Below are positions 36,644 through 46,106 of a stretch of DNA of 59,715 nucleotides, one piece after another. Location: NCBI GenBank assembly GCA_938031185.1, contig CALHGX010000026.1, forward strand, positions 1 through 59,715, in the 5' to 3' direction. Numbering within the stretch: the stretch's first letter is position 1; the number at the start of each line of letters is the position of its first letter. The position numbers and the translations under genes are program-made. The notes beneath the pieces are model-generated. The model worked only from the letters and a program-made list of their open reading frames with translations, ran no database searches and was not told the origin of the DNA. The stretch comes from an uncultured bacterium. GTDB lineage: Bacteria > Verrucomicrobiota > Kiritimatiellia > CAIKKV01 > CALHGX01.

Positions 36644-37706
36644 ATGAACAGCCGGGAACGAGTGCTTGCCGGGGCGAAGCGGCAGCCAACGGATCGGCCG
36701 CCGACGGGCCTGCGTTGCACGCCGGAAGCGTGGGCAGCGTTGCGCCGTTATCTGGGCGTCGAAACGAATGAAGATGTTTTGGATGCGCTGGACATCGATC
36801 TGCGCTGGGTGTCCCTCCCGTTTATTGGGCCGCGCGAGCGGTCCGCCATTCCGCTGGCCACGGAGGCACGGATTTCTGGGGCTGCCATACCCGCAAGGTG
36901 ACGAACATTTCAACACCTATTTCGAGTTCGATTATCATCCGCTGGCCGGGGCGCGGACCGTGGAGGACGTCGAGCGGCACGACTGGCCCTGTCTGGATTG
37001 GTGGGATTACGGCGCGTTAGCGGGGGCCATTGAGATGGCAAACCGCAAGGAACCGCGGGCGATCATGTTTTTTGCCGGCGGCGCCTTTGAAACGCCATGG
37101 TACCTGCGCGGGCTGGAGGCGTTCTTGCTTGATCTCTATGAGAACCCGGACCTCGTGGAGGCAATTTGTTCCCGCGTGGAGCGGTACTACCGCGAGCGGG
37201 CCTTGCGTGCTATCGCGGCGGCGGGCGGTCGCATAGACGTCATTGGCAGCGGCGGCGACATTGGCACGCAGCGCGGGATGATGATCAGTCCCGACGTATG
37301 GCGGGAACGGATCAAGCCGCACACGGGGCGACTCATCACGACGTTCAAGCAGATGGGGCTTGCGACTTTCTACCACTCCTGTGGCTCGCTCGTGCCGGTC
37401 ATTGGCGACCTGATCGAGTTGGGGTTGGACATTCTGGATCCCGTCCAGGTCGGGGCGGAGGGCATGACGCCGGAGGATCTGTTTCCGCAATTCGGGGGCC
37501 GGCTTTCTTTTCACGGGGCGATTGACGAGGTGGGGCTATTGCCGCATGCCACGCCGAAGAAGGTCTATGAAGAGACCACCCGGATCATCAGGATTCTCGG
37601 GCGGAACCATGGGTTTATTGTGGCGCCTTCACATGCCGTGCAGGGCGACACGCCGCCGGAAAACATCGTCGCCATCTACGACGCCGTTCGTGATTTTCGG
37701 TGGTGA
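36644..37706 (+). pseudogene. uroporphyrinogen-decarboxylase-family protein with two frameshifts
   Basis: The N-terminus (MNSRERVLAGAKRQPTDRPP, the standard URO-D/methyltransferase opening) runs in one frame to about 36868. A short piece, GTDFWGCHTRKV (~36868-36900), lies in a second frame. The remainder (FEFDYHPLAG ... FYHSCGSLVPVIGDLIELG ... DPVQVGAEGM ... IVAPSHAVQGDTPPENI) is in a third. Two single-base losses about 30 bp apart explain this. The family includes corrinoid-dependent methyltransferases and uncharacterised UroD-like enzymes; the His-Ser-Cys-Gly motif is typical of the methyltransferase-like branch. Probably inactive as read. Confidence 0.8.
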
Positions 37707-37767
37707 GAGACGGCGCATCGGTGGGGCGCGAGAAGGGCCAAGCGGCAACCAACCGTGCGCGTCCGAA

Positions 37768-37853
37768 TGGTGCCCGGGGCGGGGCTCGAACCCGCACGGG
37801 AATCTCCCAAGGGATTTTAAGTCCCTTGCGTCTGCCAGTTTCGCCACCCGGGC
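37768..37853 (-). tRNA. tRNA-Leu (anticodon UAA)
   Basis: Read on the minus strand: acceptor stem GCCCGGG/CCCGGGC, D-arm GTGGCGAAACTGGCAGACGC, and anticodon stem AGGGA/TCCCT with loop CTTAAAA (anticodon TAA). A variable arm of class-II type and T-arm GGGTTCGAGCCC follow. The 3' CCA is encoded (37768-37770). Length 86 nt. Confidence 0.94.
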
Positions 37854-37941
37854 CGCCCATGGAACCAGTGCCGATACCATAAGAGATTCCGAACGTGGAA
37901 TGGAGTTTCTTTTTTTGACGTTCTCATCCCTGCGATTCGGC

Positions 37942-37971
37942 ATGACAGGGGTCCCATCCCTTTGCTACCCT
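37942..37971 (+). promoter_or_regulatory. candidate promoter of the second DUF4159 locus
   Basis: ATGACA (37942-37947), an 18-bp spacer and TACCCT (37966-37971), 26 bp before ATG 37998. The -10 context GCTACCCT resembles that proposed at 58119 (GCTAGCCT). Confidence 0.45.
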
Positions 37972-37997
37972 GCACGGGAGAAATGAGGAGGTTCCAG

Positions 37998-39518
37998 ATG
38001 AGACGCATGCTCCTCTTCTGCACGGCGGCGCTCGGCGTTGCCGCCGCGGCGTGGGCCAAACCGTACCTGTTTGAAGGCGACGGCTCGGACGAGCCGGGCT
38101 TTGTGCCGCCGATCGAGGCGCCGCCGCCGCCTCCTCCTCCGGCCAACATGGCCTCGGGCGAAAACTACATCCCGTATCCCGGCCCCCCTGTCACGCCGGT
38201 GGCCCGCTCGGAAAAAAAGAATCCGCCGACGCCGCCGATCATGTTCACGAAGCTGCGATCTGATCGCGGGATGATTGACTGGAACTCGCGGCCCAACGAT
38301 CTTAACAATCTCCTCAAGAGCATGAAGGAGATGATTGACGTCAATTTTGCCAGCGAGATCAAATCGTTGGACGAGGTCAATCTGGATCCGGAGCAGAACC
38401 CGATCCTATACCGCTGCGGACACTTCCGTTTTCAGTTCAGCCCGCGGGAGCGGGAAAACCTTCGCAAGTATTTGCTCAGTGGAGGCATGTTGATTCTGAC
38501 GACCGGCATGGGGTCGAAACCGTTCTACGATGCCGCGCGGGCAGAATTGGAGAAGATTTTTCCTGAAGTCCCGGTGCAGCGGCTAAGTCCCGACCATCCG
38601 ATTTTCCATGCCTACTACGACGTTAGCCGCGTGGAATACCGCCGCGGCGTTCGTCAGGCGGGCTACGCGGGCAACGAGCCGTGGCTCGACGGCGTGACCA
38701 TTGATTGCCGAACGGTGGTGGTGCTGTCTCGCTGGGGACTGGACGTGGGGTGGGACGCGCTCGAGGACGACTCATTGCAGGCGTACTCCACGGAGTCGGC
38801 CCGCCGCATCGGGATCAACCTGCTCTCCTATGCCACGGTCCAGCGGGCATGGGCGAAGCAGGCCGGGCGGGCGATGCAGTTCGTGGACGCCAGCCCGTCG
38901 TCGGCGGGGAAAATGTTTGTGGCGCAGGTGATTTACGACGGCGAGTGGAAAACGCGGCATGCTGGGCTGTCGGTGCTGCTCAACCAGTTCAATCGCAAGA
39001 CGGAGATTCCGGTCAAGTATGCGGTGCAGGAGCTGCGCCTGACGGACCCCAAGCTGTTTGACGCCCCGCTGCTGTATATGACCGGGCATGAGGACTTCCG
39101 CCTCAAGAGCGAGGAGGTGGCCGCATTGCGGCAATACTTGCAGAAAGGCGGGCTCCTTTTTGCCGAGGCGTGTTGCGGTCGCAAAGCCTTCGATGCGGCG
39201 TTTCGCCGGGAGCTGGCAAAGATCATGCCCGGCGCGGCGCTTGAGCCGGTTCCGGCCGGGGCCCCGGTGTTTTCGTTGCCCAACAAGCTGACGGCGATGG
39301 GCGTGACGCCGGCGCTGGCGGCGCAACTGGGCAATCGCTTCACGGTGCCGCCCACGTTGCTGGCCGTGCAAAAGGATGGCCACTATGCGGTGATTTTCAG
39401 CCCCTATGGACTGGCCGGCGGATGGGAACTTTCGCAAAACCCCTACGCCTTGGGTTATGACGATGCCGGCGCGATGGCCCTCGGAGAGAACATTCTGCTC
39501 TATGCTATCACGCAGTAA
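37998..39518 (+). CDS. tandem DUF4159 secreted protein, copy 2
   Basis: 506 residues from ATG 37998, with a near-perfect ribosome-binding site (GAGGAGGTTCC). A signal peptide (MLLFCTAALGVAAAAWA) and a Pro-rich linker (APPPPPPPA) precede two DUF4159 units. The first is less canonical (ILYRCGHFRFQFSPRE). The second is typical (LLYMTGHEDFRLKSEE, followed by an RQYLQKGGLLF-type strand). It parallels the protein at 32275 in length, linker and domain order, so the two loci share this component. The next gene starts 17 bp before its stop. Confidence 0.85.
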   Translation: MRRMLLFCTAALGVAAAAWAKPYLFEGDGSDEPGFVPPIEAPPPPPPPANMASGENYIPYPGPPVTPVARSEKKNPPTPPIMFTKLRSDRGMIDWNSRPNDLNNLLKSMKEMIDVNFASEIKSLDEVNLDPEQNPILYRCGHFRFQFSPRERENLRKYLLSGGMLILTTGMGSKPFYDAARAELEKIFPEVPVQRLSPDHPIFHAYYDVSRVEYRRGVRQAGYAGNEPWLDGVTIDCRTVVVLSRWGLDVGWDALEDDSLQAYSTESARRIGINLLSYATVQRAWAKQAGRAMQFVDASPSSAGKMFVAQVIYDGEWKTRHAGLSVLLNQFNRKTEIPVKYAVQELRLTDPKLFDAPLLYMTGHEDFRLKSEEVAALRQYLQKGGLLFAEACCGRKAFDAAFRRELAKIMPGAALEPVPAGAPVFSLPNKLTAMGVTPALAAQLGNRFTVPPTLLAVQKDGHYAVIFSPYGLAGGWELSQNPYALGYDDAGAMALGENILLYAITQ

Positions 39519-40329
39519 ACCCCGGATGACCCTCGCCGGACGCGCGCTGGCGCTGGTGTCTTTCTTTGTTTGCGGCGCCGCCTTTGCCGATGTGGAGGAG
39601 GGCTGGACCGCGCTGTGGTCTTTGCATGAAGCCGCCACGGCGAAGGGGAATCATGCGGTGGTGGCGGACGCGGCGGACCGGATGGCCGTGCAGGCGGACA
39701 ATCCGCTGGCGCCGGCGGCGCGTGCGCTCGCCGCATGGCATTCGATGAAGGCGGGGCGTCTCGACGAGGCGCGGCGGCGATGGGAGGCGCTGGCGGCGGC
39801 GGAGGCGACCGATCCAGCCGGGCGGGCCGCGCGGGTGATGGCCCAGCGCTGGCTAACGCGGCTGGATCGGGAAGACGTGCGCGCGGCCCTTCAGGCTTAT
39901 TATCGCCGCCATATTCGCTACCCGGATTCGTTGAAAACGCTGGCCGCCTTGCGAGAGGCGCCGCGCTGGTCGCCAACGGATCGGTGGGGGCAGGCATGGC
40001 GGTATGAGGCGATGGCGCTGAAACGCCTAGGCAGTCCGGCGCAGCGGTACAACTTGCAAAGCCCCGTGCTGGGACGGGATTCGGACCTGGCGGCGGCGCT
40101 GGAGCGCCAGCTCGAGGGCCCGCCGCTGAAACCGGCGACCGTGATCTCTGCCGGTGCCGGCGGGCGTTCGGCGGTCCGTTTCTTGGCGGGCGCGGCCGAG
40201 GAGCCTGTGGTGCTGGCCGAGGGGGCCGATTACAAGGGCATGACCCTCGCCTATCTTGGGCGGACAAGGGTATTGTTGAGCGACGGCGATCGGTGGTGGT
40301 GGTTGCCGCTGCCGGGCGGAGGACGCTAA
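39502..40329 (+). CDS. secreted protein with GspG-like and GspC-like segments
   Basis: 275 residues from ATG 39502 (ATG 39526 also possible). A signal peptide (LAGRALALVSFFVCGAAFA) and a helical, TPR-like part (to ~125) are followed by residues ~127-200, which look like the C-terminal half of a GspG-type pseudopilin: LQAYYRRHIRYPDSL, then TDRWGQAWRY, then YNLQSPVLGRDSD. Residues ~210-270 (PATVIS... VVLAEGADYKGMTLAYLGRTR, then VLLSDGD) resemble the periplasmic HR domain of GspC/PulC. No prepilin peptidase site is present. It lies between DUF4159 and DUF58 genes and abuts the latter (TAAATG). The domain calls are by pattern only. Confidence 0.6.
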   Translation: MLSRSKPRMTLAGRALALVSFFVCGAAFADVEEGWTALWSLHEAATAKGNHAVVADAADRMAVQADNPLAPAARALAAWHSMKAGRLDEARRRWEALAAAEATDPAGRAARVMAQRWLTRLDREDVRAALQAYYRRHIRYPDSLKTLAALREAPRWSPTDRWGQAWRYEAMALKRLGSPAQRYNLQSPVLGRDSDLAAALERQLEGPPLKPATVISAGAGGRSAVRFLAGAAEEPVVLAEGADYKGMTLAYLGRTRVLLSDGDRWWWLPLPGGGR

Positions 40330-41229
40330 ATGGCCGAGGGAATTGCGCACTTTCTCAATCCCCAGGAACTGCAGCGATTCGGGCGGATGGCTTTGGAGTC
40401 GCGCTATGTGGTGGAAGGATCTCTGTCGGGTCGGCATCGGAGTCCCGCCCGCGGCGCGAGCACGGAATTTGCCGATCACCGGGCGTACATGCCCGGCGAC
40501 GATCCCAAGCGGCTGGACTGGAAGGTTCTCGGCCGTACGGACCGGTATTACATCCGGCGCTATCAGGACGAGACGAATCTGCGCGTATATCTGGCCGTGG
40601 ATCGAAGCGCCTCGATGGCGTACACCTCCGGGACGCTCAGCAAGTACGACTACGCCTGCCGTCTGGCGGCGGCCATCGGCTATGTGGTGGTCAAGGCGCG
40701 CGACTCGGTGGGGCTTTATCTGTATTCCAGCCAGATTGACGCGCAGACGGGCGCCAAGAACTCGTTCAGTCACCTGAACAACACGCTGCGGCTGCTGCAG
40801 CGGTACACGCCGGGGTCCACGACCGATACGGCCAGCACGCTGCACCGAATCGCCGACTCGGTGCATCGCCGGGCGCTGATCGTGCTCTTTTCCGATCTGC
40901 TGGATGACCCGCCTGCGATCATCAAGGCGCTGGCTCATTTCCGCAAGGAGCATCATGACGTGATTCTTTTCCACATCCTCGATCCGGCCGAAATAGACCT
41001 GCCGTTCAAACAGGCCGCGGAGTTCGAAGACATGGAGACGGGGGAAAAGATTCTGGCCGATCCCCGGGCGCTGGCCGAGGAGTACCGCAAAGCCTTTGCC
41101 GCATTCCTTGAAGAATATCGCAAGCCGTGCGTTGAAATGAACATTGATTACCGGCTGGCGCGCACCGACGAGCCGGTCGACCTGTTCGCACGGGCGTATC
41201 TTGAGGAGCGGCGGCGTCTTTCGCGTTAG
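40330..41229 (+). CDS. DUF58 (VWA-like) protein, copy 2
   Basis: 299 residues, starting directly after the preceding stop with GGAGGA upstream. It has the family core (GRHRSPARGASTEFADHR, MPGDDPKRLDWKVLGRTDR) and an intact DRSAS MIDAS (D91). It is shorter than copy 1 at 15787 because it lacks the basic N-terminal extension. The partner MoxR is not encoded here, so it may share the ATPase at 14730 or use another elsewhere. Confidence 0.92.
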   Translation: MAEGIAHFLNPQELQRFGRMALESRYVVEGSLSGRHRSPARGASTEFADHRAYMPGDDPKRLDWKVLGRTDRYYIRRYQDETNLRVYLAVDRSASMAYTSGTLSKYDYACRLAAAIGYVVVKARDSVGLYLYSSQIDAQTGAKNSFSHLNNTLRLLQRYTPGSTTDTASTLHRIADSVHRRALIVLFSDLLDDPPAIIKALAHFRKEHHDVILFHILDPAEIDLPFKQAAEFEDMETGEKILADPRALAEEYRKAFAAFLEEYRKPCVEMNIDYRLARTDEPVDLFARAYLEERRRLSR

Positions 41230-41250
41230 GGCCGGCGGCAACAGAATCCT

Positions 41251-43407
41251 ATGTGGACTTTCCTCAATCCGTTGTTTCTGTGGGGCGCGGCGGCGGCCTT
41301 GATTCCGCTGGTGCTGCACCTGCTGCGGCAGCGGCGAATCGTTCGAATGCGATTCAGTTCGGTGCGGCTGCTCCGGCTGGTGCAGAAGAAGTCTTCCCGG
41401 CGGATTCGGATGGAGAATTTGCTCCTGTGGCTGTTGCGCACGGCGCTGTTGCTGGTGCTGGCACTGGCCTTTGCGTTGCCCGTGTGGCGCTCGGAGGCGG
41501 CGGGACGCTGGCTGGGCGCCTCGCACCGGGACGTGGCCGTCGTGCTGGACGCTTCCTACAGCATGCGGTATGCCTCCGGCCAGCGCAACGTCTGGGAAGA
41601 AGCGCAGGCGGCCGCCGCCACCGTGATCGAAGGACTGGGCAAAGGCGACCGCGTCTGCCTCTTCCTGGCTGGGGACGACACAACGCCGGTCCTGGCGCAA
41701 CCCTCCGGGGACTTGGAACTGGCGATGACGGCGATTCGGGGGCAGCAGGCCGGCACGGGCTCCTCGCGCATTCGGCCGGCGTTGCTGGCGGCGCTGACGG
41801 CATTGGCGGACTCGGGCTATCGCGAGCGCGAGGTGCATGTTTTCACGGATGGGCAAGCGCTCCCGTGGCAGGATTTCCTGCAAGCCACCAATGAAACGCC
41901 CGATCGCACCGCCCTTGCCGGCGAGGACATCACCTTCTTCGTGACACTGCTGGGCGCGCCGACGCCTCAGAACACGGCGCCGATTGAGGTGGAGATGGTG
42001 CCCCCGCTCCTGAGGGCGGGGGCGCCGTCGCGGCTCCTTGTGCGGGTGGCGCACCGGGGGCCGCCGCGTACGGGGGCGGTTTCCCTGCTCATCAACGGCC
42101 GCGAGGTCAGCCGTGCGCCGGCGGCGTTCGACGAGGACCGCGTCACGGAGGCGACGCTTCCGGTTCCGCCGCTGGAGCCTGGGGCGTATGCGGCCGAGGT
42201 GCGAACACCGCCCGATGCGCTGGAAACGGACGATACCCTTTATCTCGTGCTTCGGCCCCGAGCGCGACTGGAAGCCGTTTGCATCGGCTCCGCGTCCGAT
42301 GCGTTCTTTCTTCTCAAGGCGCTCAATCCGGCCGAGGACGCGCCCGGCGCGATTCAGGTCCGGCGGATCGAACCGGGCGCGGTGACAGCGGCCGAACTAC
42401 GCGGGGCGGCCTGCGTATTCTGTTGCAATGCGGTGCCGTTGTCCGGCCAGGCCGTGCTGGCGCTTGAGGACTACGTCCGTGACGGCGGTGTTCTGGCGTT
42501 GTTCCCCGGCGACCGGGCCGCGCCCGCCGATTACGACATGTGGAGTTGCCTCCCAGCCAAGCCGGCGGCGATTCGGGACGTTGCGGCAGCGAATCGGAGC
42601 CGGACCATCCGCCTGCTCAAAACCGACAGTCCTTTCTTCGCCTCCCTGCGGCTGCCGCCTGGCACGGCGCCGGTGGTGCAAATGCGGCGTGCGATTCAGT
42701 GGGGGCCTCCGGCGCCGGAGGCCGTGCCCTTGTTGGCCTCCGGCGCAGACGACGTGTTTCTCTGGCAGCGATCGTTCGGACGCGGACAAACGCTGTTTTT
42801 TGGGACGACGGCTGATCGGTCATGGGGCAGTTTTCCTCTTTCGCCGATGTTCGTGCCCATCCTGCATCAAATCGTGCTCACGGGGGCCGGACTGGGCCGC
42901 GAGCCGTTGCACGTCGTGTTGCGAGACGGTCTGGCACTGCGAGATCTGGTGCCGCCCGAACTGGCCGAACACCTTGCTTGGCGAGGACCAGACGGGCAGG
43001 ATGTGGCGCCGCAGCTGTTGCGGGAGGAGGACCGGACCACTTGGCGTTTCGACGAATTGCGTGCGCCGGGGGTTTATTGGGCAGCGCGGGGGGAGGAAAG
43101 AGCGCCGGGTTTTGCGCTGAATCTTGATCGCCGCGAGGCGGATGTGCGTCCCGTGGCTGCCACAGAATTGCCGAAATGGACGGGCCTACGCCGCCTTCAT
43201 GTGGCTATGGACCGCGATGAGTTGTTGCGGAAAATAGAGGAACACCGGCGAGGACGGCCCATGACGGAGGCCTTGTTGTGGTTGGCGCTTGTGCTGGCCA
43301 CGGCCGAAGTGATCTTGGCCAACCGGATGGGCCGCAAAACGGCGCTGCTGACGGAGCAAATGCCGCGGCTGCTGTCCGGCCGCGTTCGATCGCGCGCGAC
43401 GGCGTGA
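41251..43407 (+). CDS. BatA-like membrane VWA protein, copy 2
   Basis: 718 residues. The BatA N-terminal domain has two membrane helices (~3-25, ~57-78) and RIVRMRFSSVRLLRLV. The VWA domain has an intact MIDAS, DASYS (D100), unlike copy 1 at 16828. A periplasmic beta region, an amidotransferase-like region (FCCNAVPLSGQAVLAL, GGVLALFPGDRA) and a final membrane helix (TEALLWLALVLATAEVIL) follow. It closes the second locus. The 57-bp gap to the methyltransferase gene has no feature I can support. Confidence 0.87.
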   Translation: MWTFLNPLFLWGAAAALIPLVLHLLRQRRIVRMRFSSVRLLRLVQKKSSRRIRMENLLLWLLRTALLLVLALAFALPVWRSEAAGRWLGASHRDVAVVLDASYSMRYASGQRNVWEEAQAAAATVIEGLGKGDRVCLFLAGDDTTPVLAQPSGDLELAMTAIRGQQAGTGSSRIRPALLAALTALADSGYREREVHVFTDGQALPWQDFLQATNETPDRTALAGEDITFFVTLLGAPTPQNTAPIEVEMVPPLLRAGAPSRLLVRVAHRGPPRTGAVSLLINGREVSRAPAAFDEDRVTEATLPVPPLEPGAYAAEVRTPPDALETDDTLYLVLRPRARLEAVCIGSASDAFFLLKALNPAEDAPGAIQVRRIEPGAVTAAELRGAACVFCCNAVPLSGQAVLALEDYVRDGGVLALFPGDRAAPADYDMWSCLPAKPAAIRDVAAANRSRTIRLLKTDSPFFASLRLPPGTAPVVQMRRAIQWGPPAPEAVPLLASGADDVFLWQRSFGRGQTLFFGTTADRSWGSFPLSPMFVPILHQIVLTGAGLGREPLHVVLRDGLALRDLVPPELAEHLAWRGPDGQDVAPQLLREEDRTTWRFDELRAPGVYWAARGEERAPGFALNLDRREADVRPVAATELPKWTGLRRLHVAMDRDELLRKIEEHRRGRPMTEALLWLALVLATAEVILANRMGRKTALLTEQMPRLLSGRVRSRATA

Positions 43408-43464
43408 AGAGTCGCGGGAGCCGGCATGGTTTTCTATTTCGATTCGCAGAGATAGGATGAAAGG

Positions 43465-44217
43465 ATGACTGCTGCGAACCACGAGCTGCCGTCGCAGGCG
43501 GAGACGGCAGACATCGAGACCTCTTCCGACGAGTATGCCACGCGGTTCGCGGGACCAGCGGGCGTTTGGATGCTGGGCATACAGGAACGAATCACGCGGC
43601 GGATGCTGGCCGACCTTGACGGCGGCTCGATTTTGGACGTGGGCGGCGGCCACGGGCAACTGGCCGTGCCGCTCTACCATGCCGGCTACGATGTGACGGT
43701 GTTCGGCAGCGCGCCGTCCTGCCGGCGGCGTGTGGAATCCATTCTGGACGGTCGGCGAGGACGTTTTGTCACAGGCGCCGTCATCGCGCTGCCTTTTCCA
43801 GACCGGGCGTTCGATGCCGCCATTTCGTTCCGGCTGATGACGCACTGCGCGGCGTGGCGGACGCTCATTGGCGAGCTTTGCCGCGTGGCCCGGCGCGCCG
43901 TGGTGGTGGACTACCCCACTTCACAGAGCGTGAACATAGCGGCGCCCGCGCTGTTTGGCGCCAAGAAGCGTATGGAAGGAAATACCCGGACTTGGACGCT
44001 TTTTCGCCATGAGGATATCATGAACGCGTTTGCGGCGGCAGGGTATGTTCTGGCGGAACGCGACGCGCAGTTTTTCCTGCCAATGGTGCTGCATCGGGCA
44101 TTGCGGTGCCGGCCGCTCAGCGCGGGGTTGGAAGCGCTTTTTCGGGTTGGAGGATTGACGCGCCGCTGGGGTTCACCGGTGATCGTGAAAATGGTTCCGG
44201 CGCAGAGGGCGGCATGA
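43465..44217 (+). CDS. class I SAM-dependent methyltransferase
   Basis: 250 residues. SAM-binding motif I is ILDVGGGHGQLAVPL (residues ~57-71), and a motif with FDAAISFRLMTHCAAW is at the motif-IV position. Substrate unknown. The AsnB-type gene follows after 12 bp, an arrangement often seen in cell-surface polysaccharide or lipid modification clusters, so a glycan or lipid substrate is a reasonable inference. Confidence 0.85.
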   Translation: MTAANHELPSQAETADIETSSDEYATRFAGPAGVWMLGIQERITRRMLADLDGGSILDVGGGHGQLAVPLYHAGYDVTVFGSAPSCRRRVESILDGRRGRFVTGAVIALPFPDRAFDAAISFRLMTHCAAWRTLIGELCRVARRAVVVDYPTSQSVNIAAPALFGAKKRMEGNTRTWTLFRHEDIMNAFAAAGYVLAERDAQFFLPMVLHRALRCRPLSAGLEALFRVGGLTRRWGSPVIVKMVPAQRAA

Positions 44218-44229
44218 AGGGCGGAGACC

Positions 44230-46092
44230 ATGTGCGGTATATGCGGATTTAGCTGGCGCGACGGGGAACTGGTGCGGCGGATGGCCGCCACGATGCGCCA
44301 CCGCGGCCCGGATCAGGAGGGTTTTTTCGAGGCGGACGGCGTTTCGCTGGGGCACCGAAGGCTGAGCATCATTGACCTCAGCGAACATGGGCGGCAGCCG
44401 ATGGCCTCGGAGGACGGCGCGGTCCGTTTGGTTTTCAACGGCGAAATATACAACTTCGAAGCGTTGCGCGAGGACTTGATCCGCCGCGGGCATCGCTTCT
44501 GCAGCCGCGCCGATTCCGAGGTGATCGTGCACGCCTACGAGGAATTCGGTGTTGAGACGCTGCATCGGCTCCGGGGCATGTTTGCCTTCGCGTTGTGGGA
44601 CGCGCGGCGCCGTGCGTTGTTTCTGGCTCGCGATCGCATTGGGATCAAACCGCTCTACTTTCACTGCGGCGGCGGCCGGCTGGCCTTCGCGTCGGAGATC
44701 AAAGCGCTGTTGGAGTGGCGCGAGCTGTCCCGCGAGCTGAATCCGCAGGCGCTTTTCGACTACATCGGCTATGAATTCGTTCCCGCCCCGGAGACGATGT
44801 TCCGCGACGTGCAGAAGCTGCCGGCGGGCCACTATCTGTGGTTCGAGAACGGCGCGGCGGAAATGCGCCCCTATTGGGATGTTCGGATGCGTCCGCCCGC
44901 GCGGCCGCTCCGCTACGACGAGGCGGTAGAGCAGGGGCGCGCGCTGCTCGAGGCCGTCGTCAAGAGCCATTTGGTGAGCGACGTGCCGCTGGGCGTATTT
45001 CTGTCCGGCGGACTCGATTCCAGCGCGATTGTGGCGATGATGCGGCGGCACATCACGGGGCCGCTGCGCACCTTTACGATCGGCTACCCCGACAAGACGT
45101 TTAGCGAACTCGACTACGCCCGCCTGGTGGCGGAGCGGTTCGGCACCGAGCATCACGTGCTCATGATAGACGACCTGCGGCAGGAGCACATCGAACGCGC
45201 GTTGCGACACCTGGATGAACCGATGACGGATCTTTCCGCCGTGCCCCTGATGTTGGTCTGCGAGAAGGCGCGCGCATTCGTCACCGTGTGCCTGAGCGGC
45301 GAGGGCGGCGACGAAAGCTTTGCCGGATATGACCGGTTCAAGGCCAGCCGCATCAATCAGGCCTATGGCCTGGTGCCCGATCCCGCCCGGCGGCTGATCT
45401 CGCGGCTGGTTTCCGCCCTGCCCGATCAGCCGCAGAAGAAGGGGGCCGTCAATCTGCTCAAGCGGTTCGTGGAGGGGGCGGACCTGCCTGCCGACGGCCA
45501 TCATCTGCGATGGCAACACTTCAGCCGACCGGCGGAAGACCGCCGGCTGTTTGCGCCGGAAACCCTTGGATCGGTGAATCCCGATCGCTTTCGCCTGCTG
45601 CGCGAGCATCTGGCTCGGTGCGACGCGACCGACCGGATCAATCGCGAAATCTACCTCGATTTGCGTTTTATGATGACCGACAGCGTGCTGATGAAAGTGG
45701 ACAAAATGAGCATGGCCAGTTCGATGGAAGTGCGGGTGCCGCTCATAGATCACGAATTCGTGGAATTTTTCGCGAAACTGCCGGGAGCGTGGAAGCTGAA
45801 GGGGCTGCGGACCAAGCACATTTTCCGCTCGATGCTTGAAGGGATTCTGCCCGACCGGATCGTGCAGCGGGGGAAGCAGGGGTACAGCTTGCCGGTCAAG
45901 CATCTGCTGCGCGGCTCGCTCAAGGACTACATGATCAGCCTGCTGCGGGAGTCGCCGATCATCCGAACGCATATGAACAGCGGGCATGTGGAACGCCTCA
46001 TGCAAGAGCATCTGGCCATGAAGCACAATCACAACCACGTTTTGTGGGCGTTGATGAACGTCGCCATTTGGGATCAGCAGTTCCATCGCTGA
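44230..46092 (+). CDS. asnB: glutamine-hydrolysing asparagine synthetase
   Basis: 620 residues. The N-terminal Ntn-type glutaminase starts MCGICGF, so Cys2 becomes the nucleophile after Met removal, with RRLSIIDLSEHGRQPM and FNGEIYNF. The synthetase domain has the ATP-pyrophosphatase loop SGGLDSSA and the later SGEGGDESFAGYDRF. It makes asparagine or an amide from aspartate or a related acid using glutamine and ATP. Its length and the neighbouring methyltransferase resemble AsnB paralogues devoted to surface polymer modification rather than the housekeeping enzyme, but this is inference. Confidence 0.95.
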   Translation: MCGICGFSWRDGELVRRMAATMRHRGPDQEGFFEADGVSLGHRRLSIIDLSEHGRQPMASEDGAVRLVFNGEIYNFEALREDLIRRGHRFCSRADSEVIVHAYEEFGVETLHRLRGMFAFALWDARRRALFLARDRIGIKPLYFHCGGGRLAFASEIKALLEWRELSRELNPQALFDYIGYEFVPAPETMFRDVQKLPAGHYLWFENGAAEMRPYWDVRMRPPARPLRYDEAVEQGRALLEAVVKSHLVSDVPLGVFLSGGLDSSAIVAMMRRHITGPLRTFTIGYPDKTFSELDYARLVAERFGTEHHVLMIDDLRQEHIERALRHLDEPMTDLSAVPLMLVCEKARAFVTVCLSGEGGDESFAGYDRFKASRINQAYGLVPDPARRLISRLVSALPDQPQKKGAVNLLKRFVEGADLPADGHHLRWQHFSRPAEDRRLFAPETLGSVNPDRFRLLREHLARCDATDRINREIYLDLRFMMTDSVLMKVDKMSMASSMEVRVPLIDHEFVEFFAKLPGAWKLKGLRTKHIFRSMLEGILPDRIVQRGKQGYSLPVKHLLRGSLKDYMISLLRESPIIRTHMNSGHVERLMQEHLAMKHNHNHVLWALMNVAIWDQQFHR

Positions 46093-46106
46093 GGAGGGGC
46101 GCTTCA

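Noticed and set aside
40027-42054. 675-codon open frame on the minus strand
   Set aside because: Antisense to the second DUF58/BatA locus; low-complexity Arg/His content.
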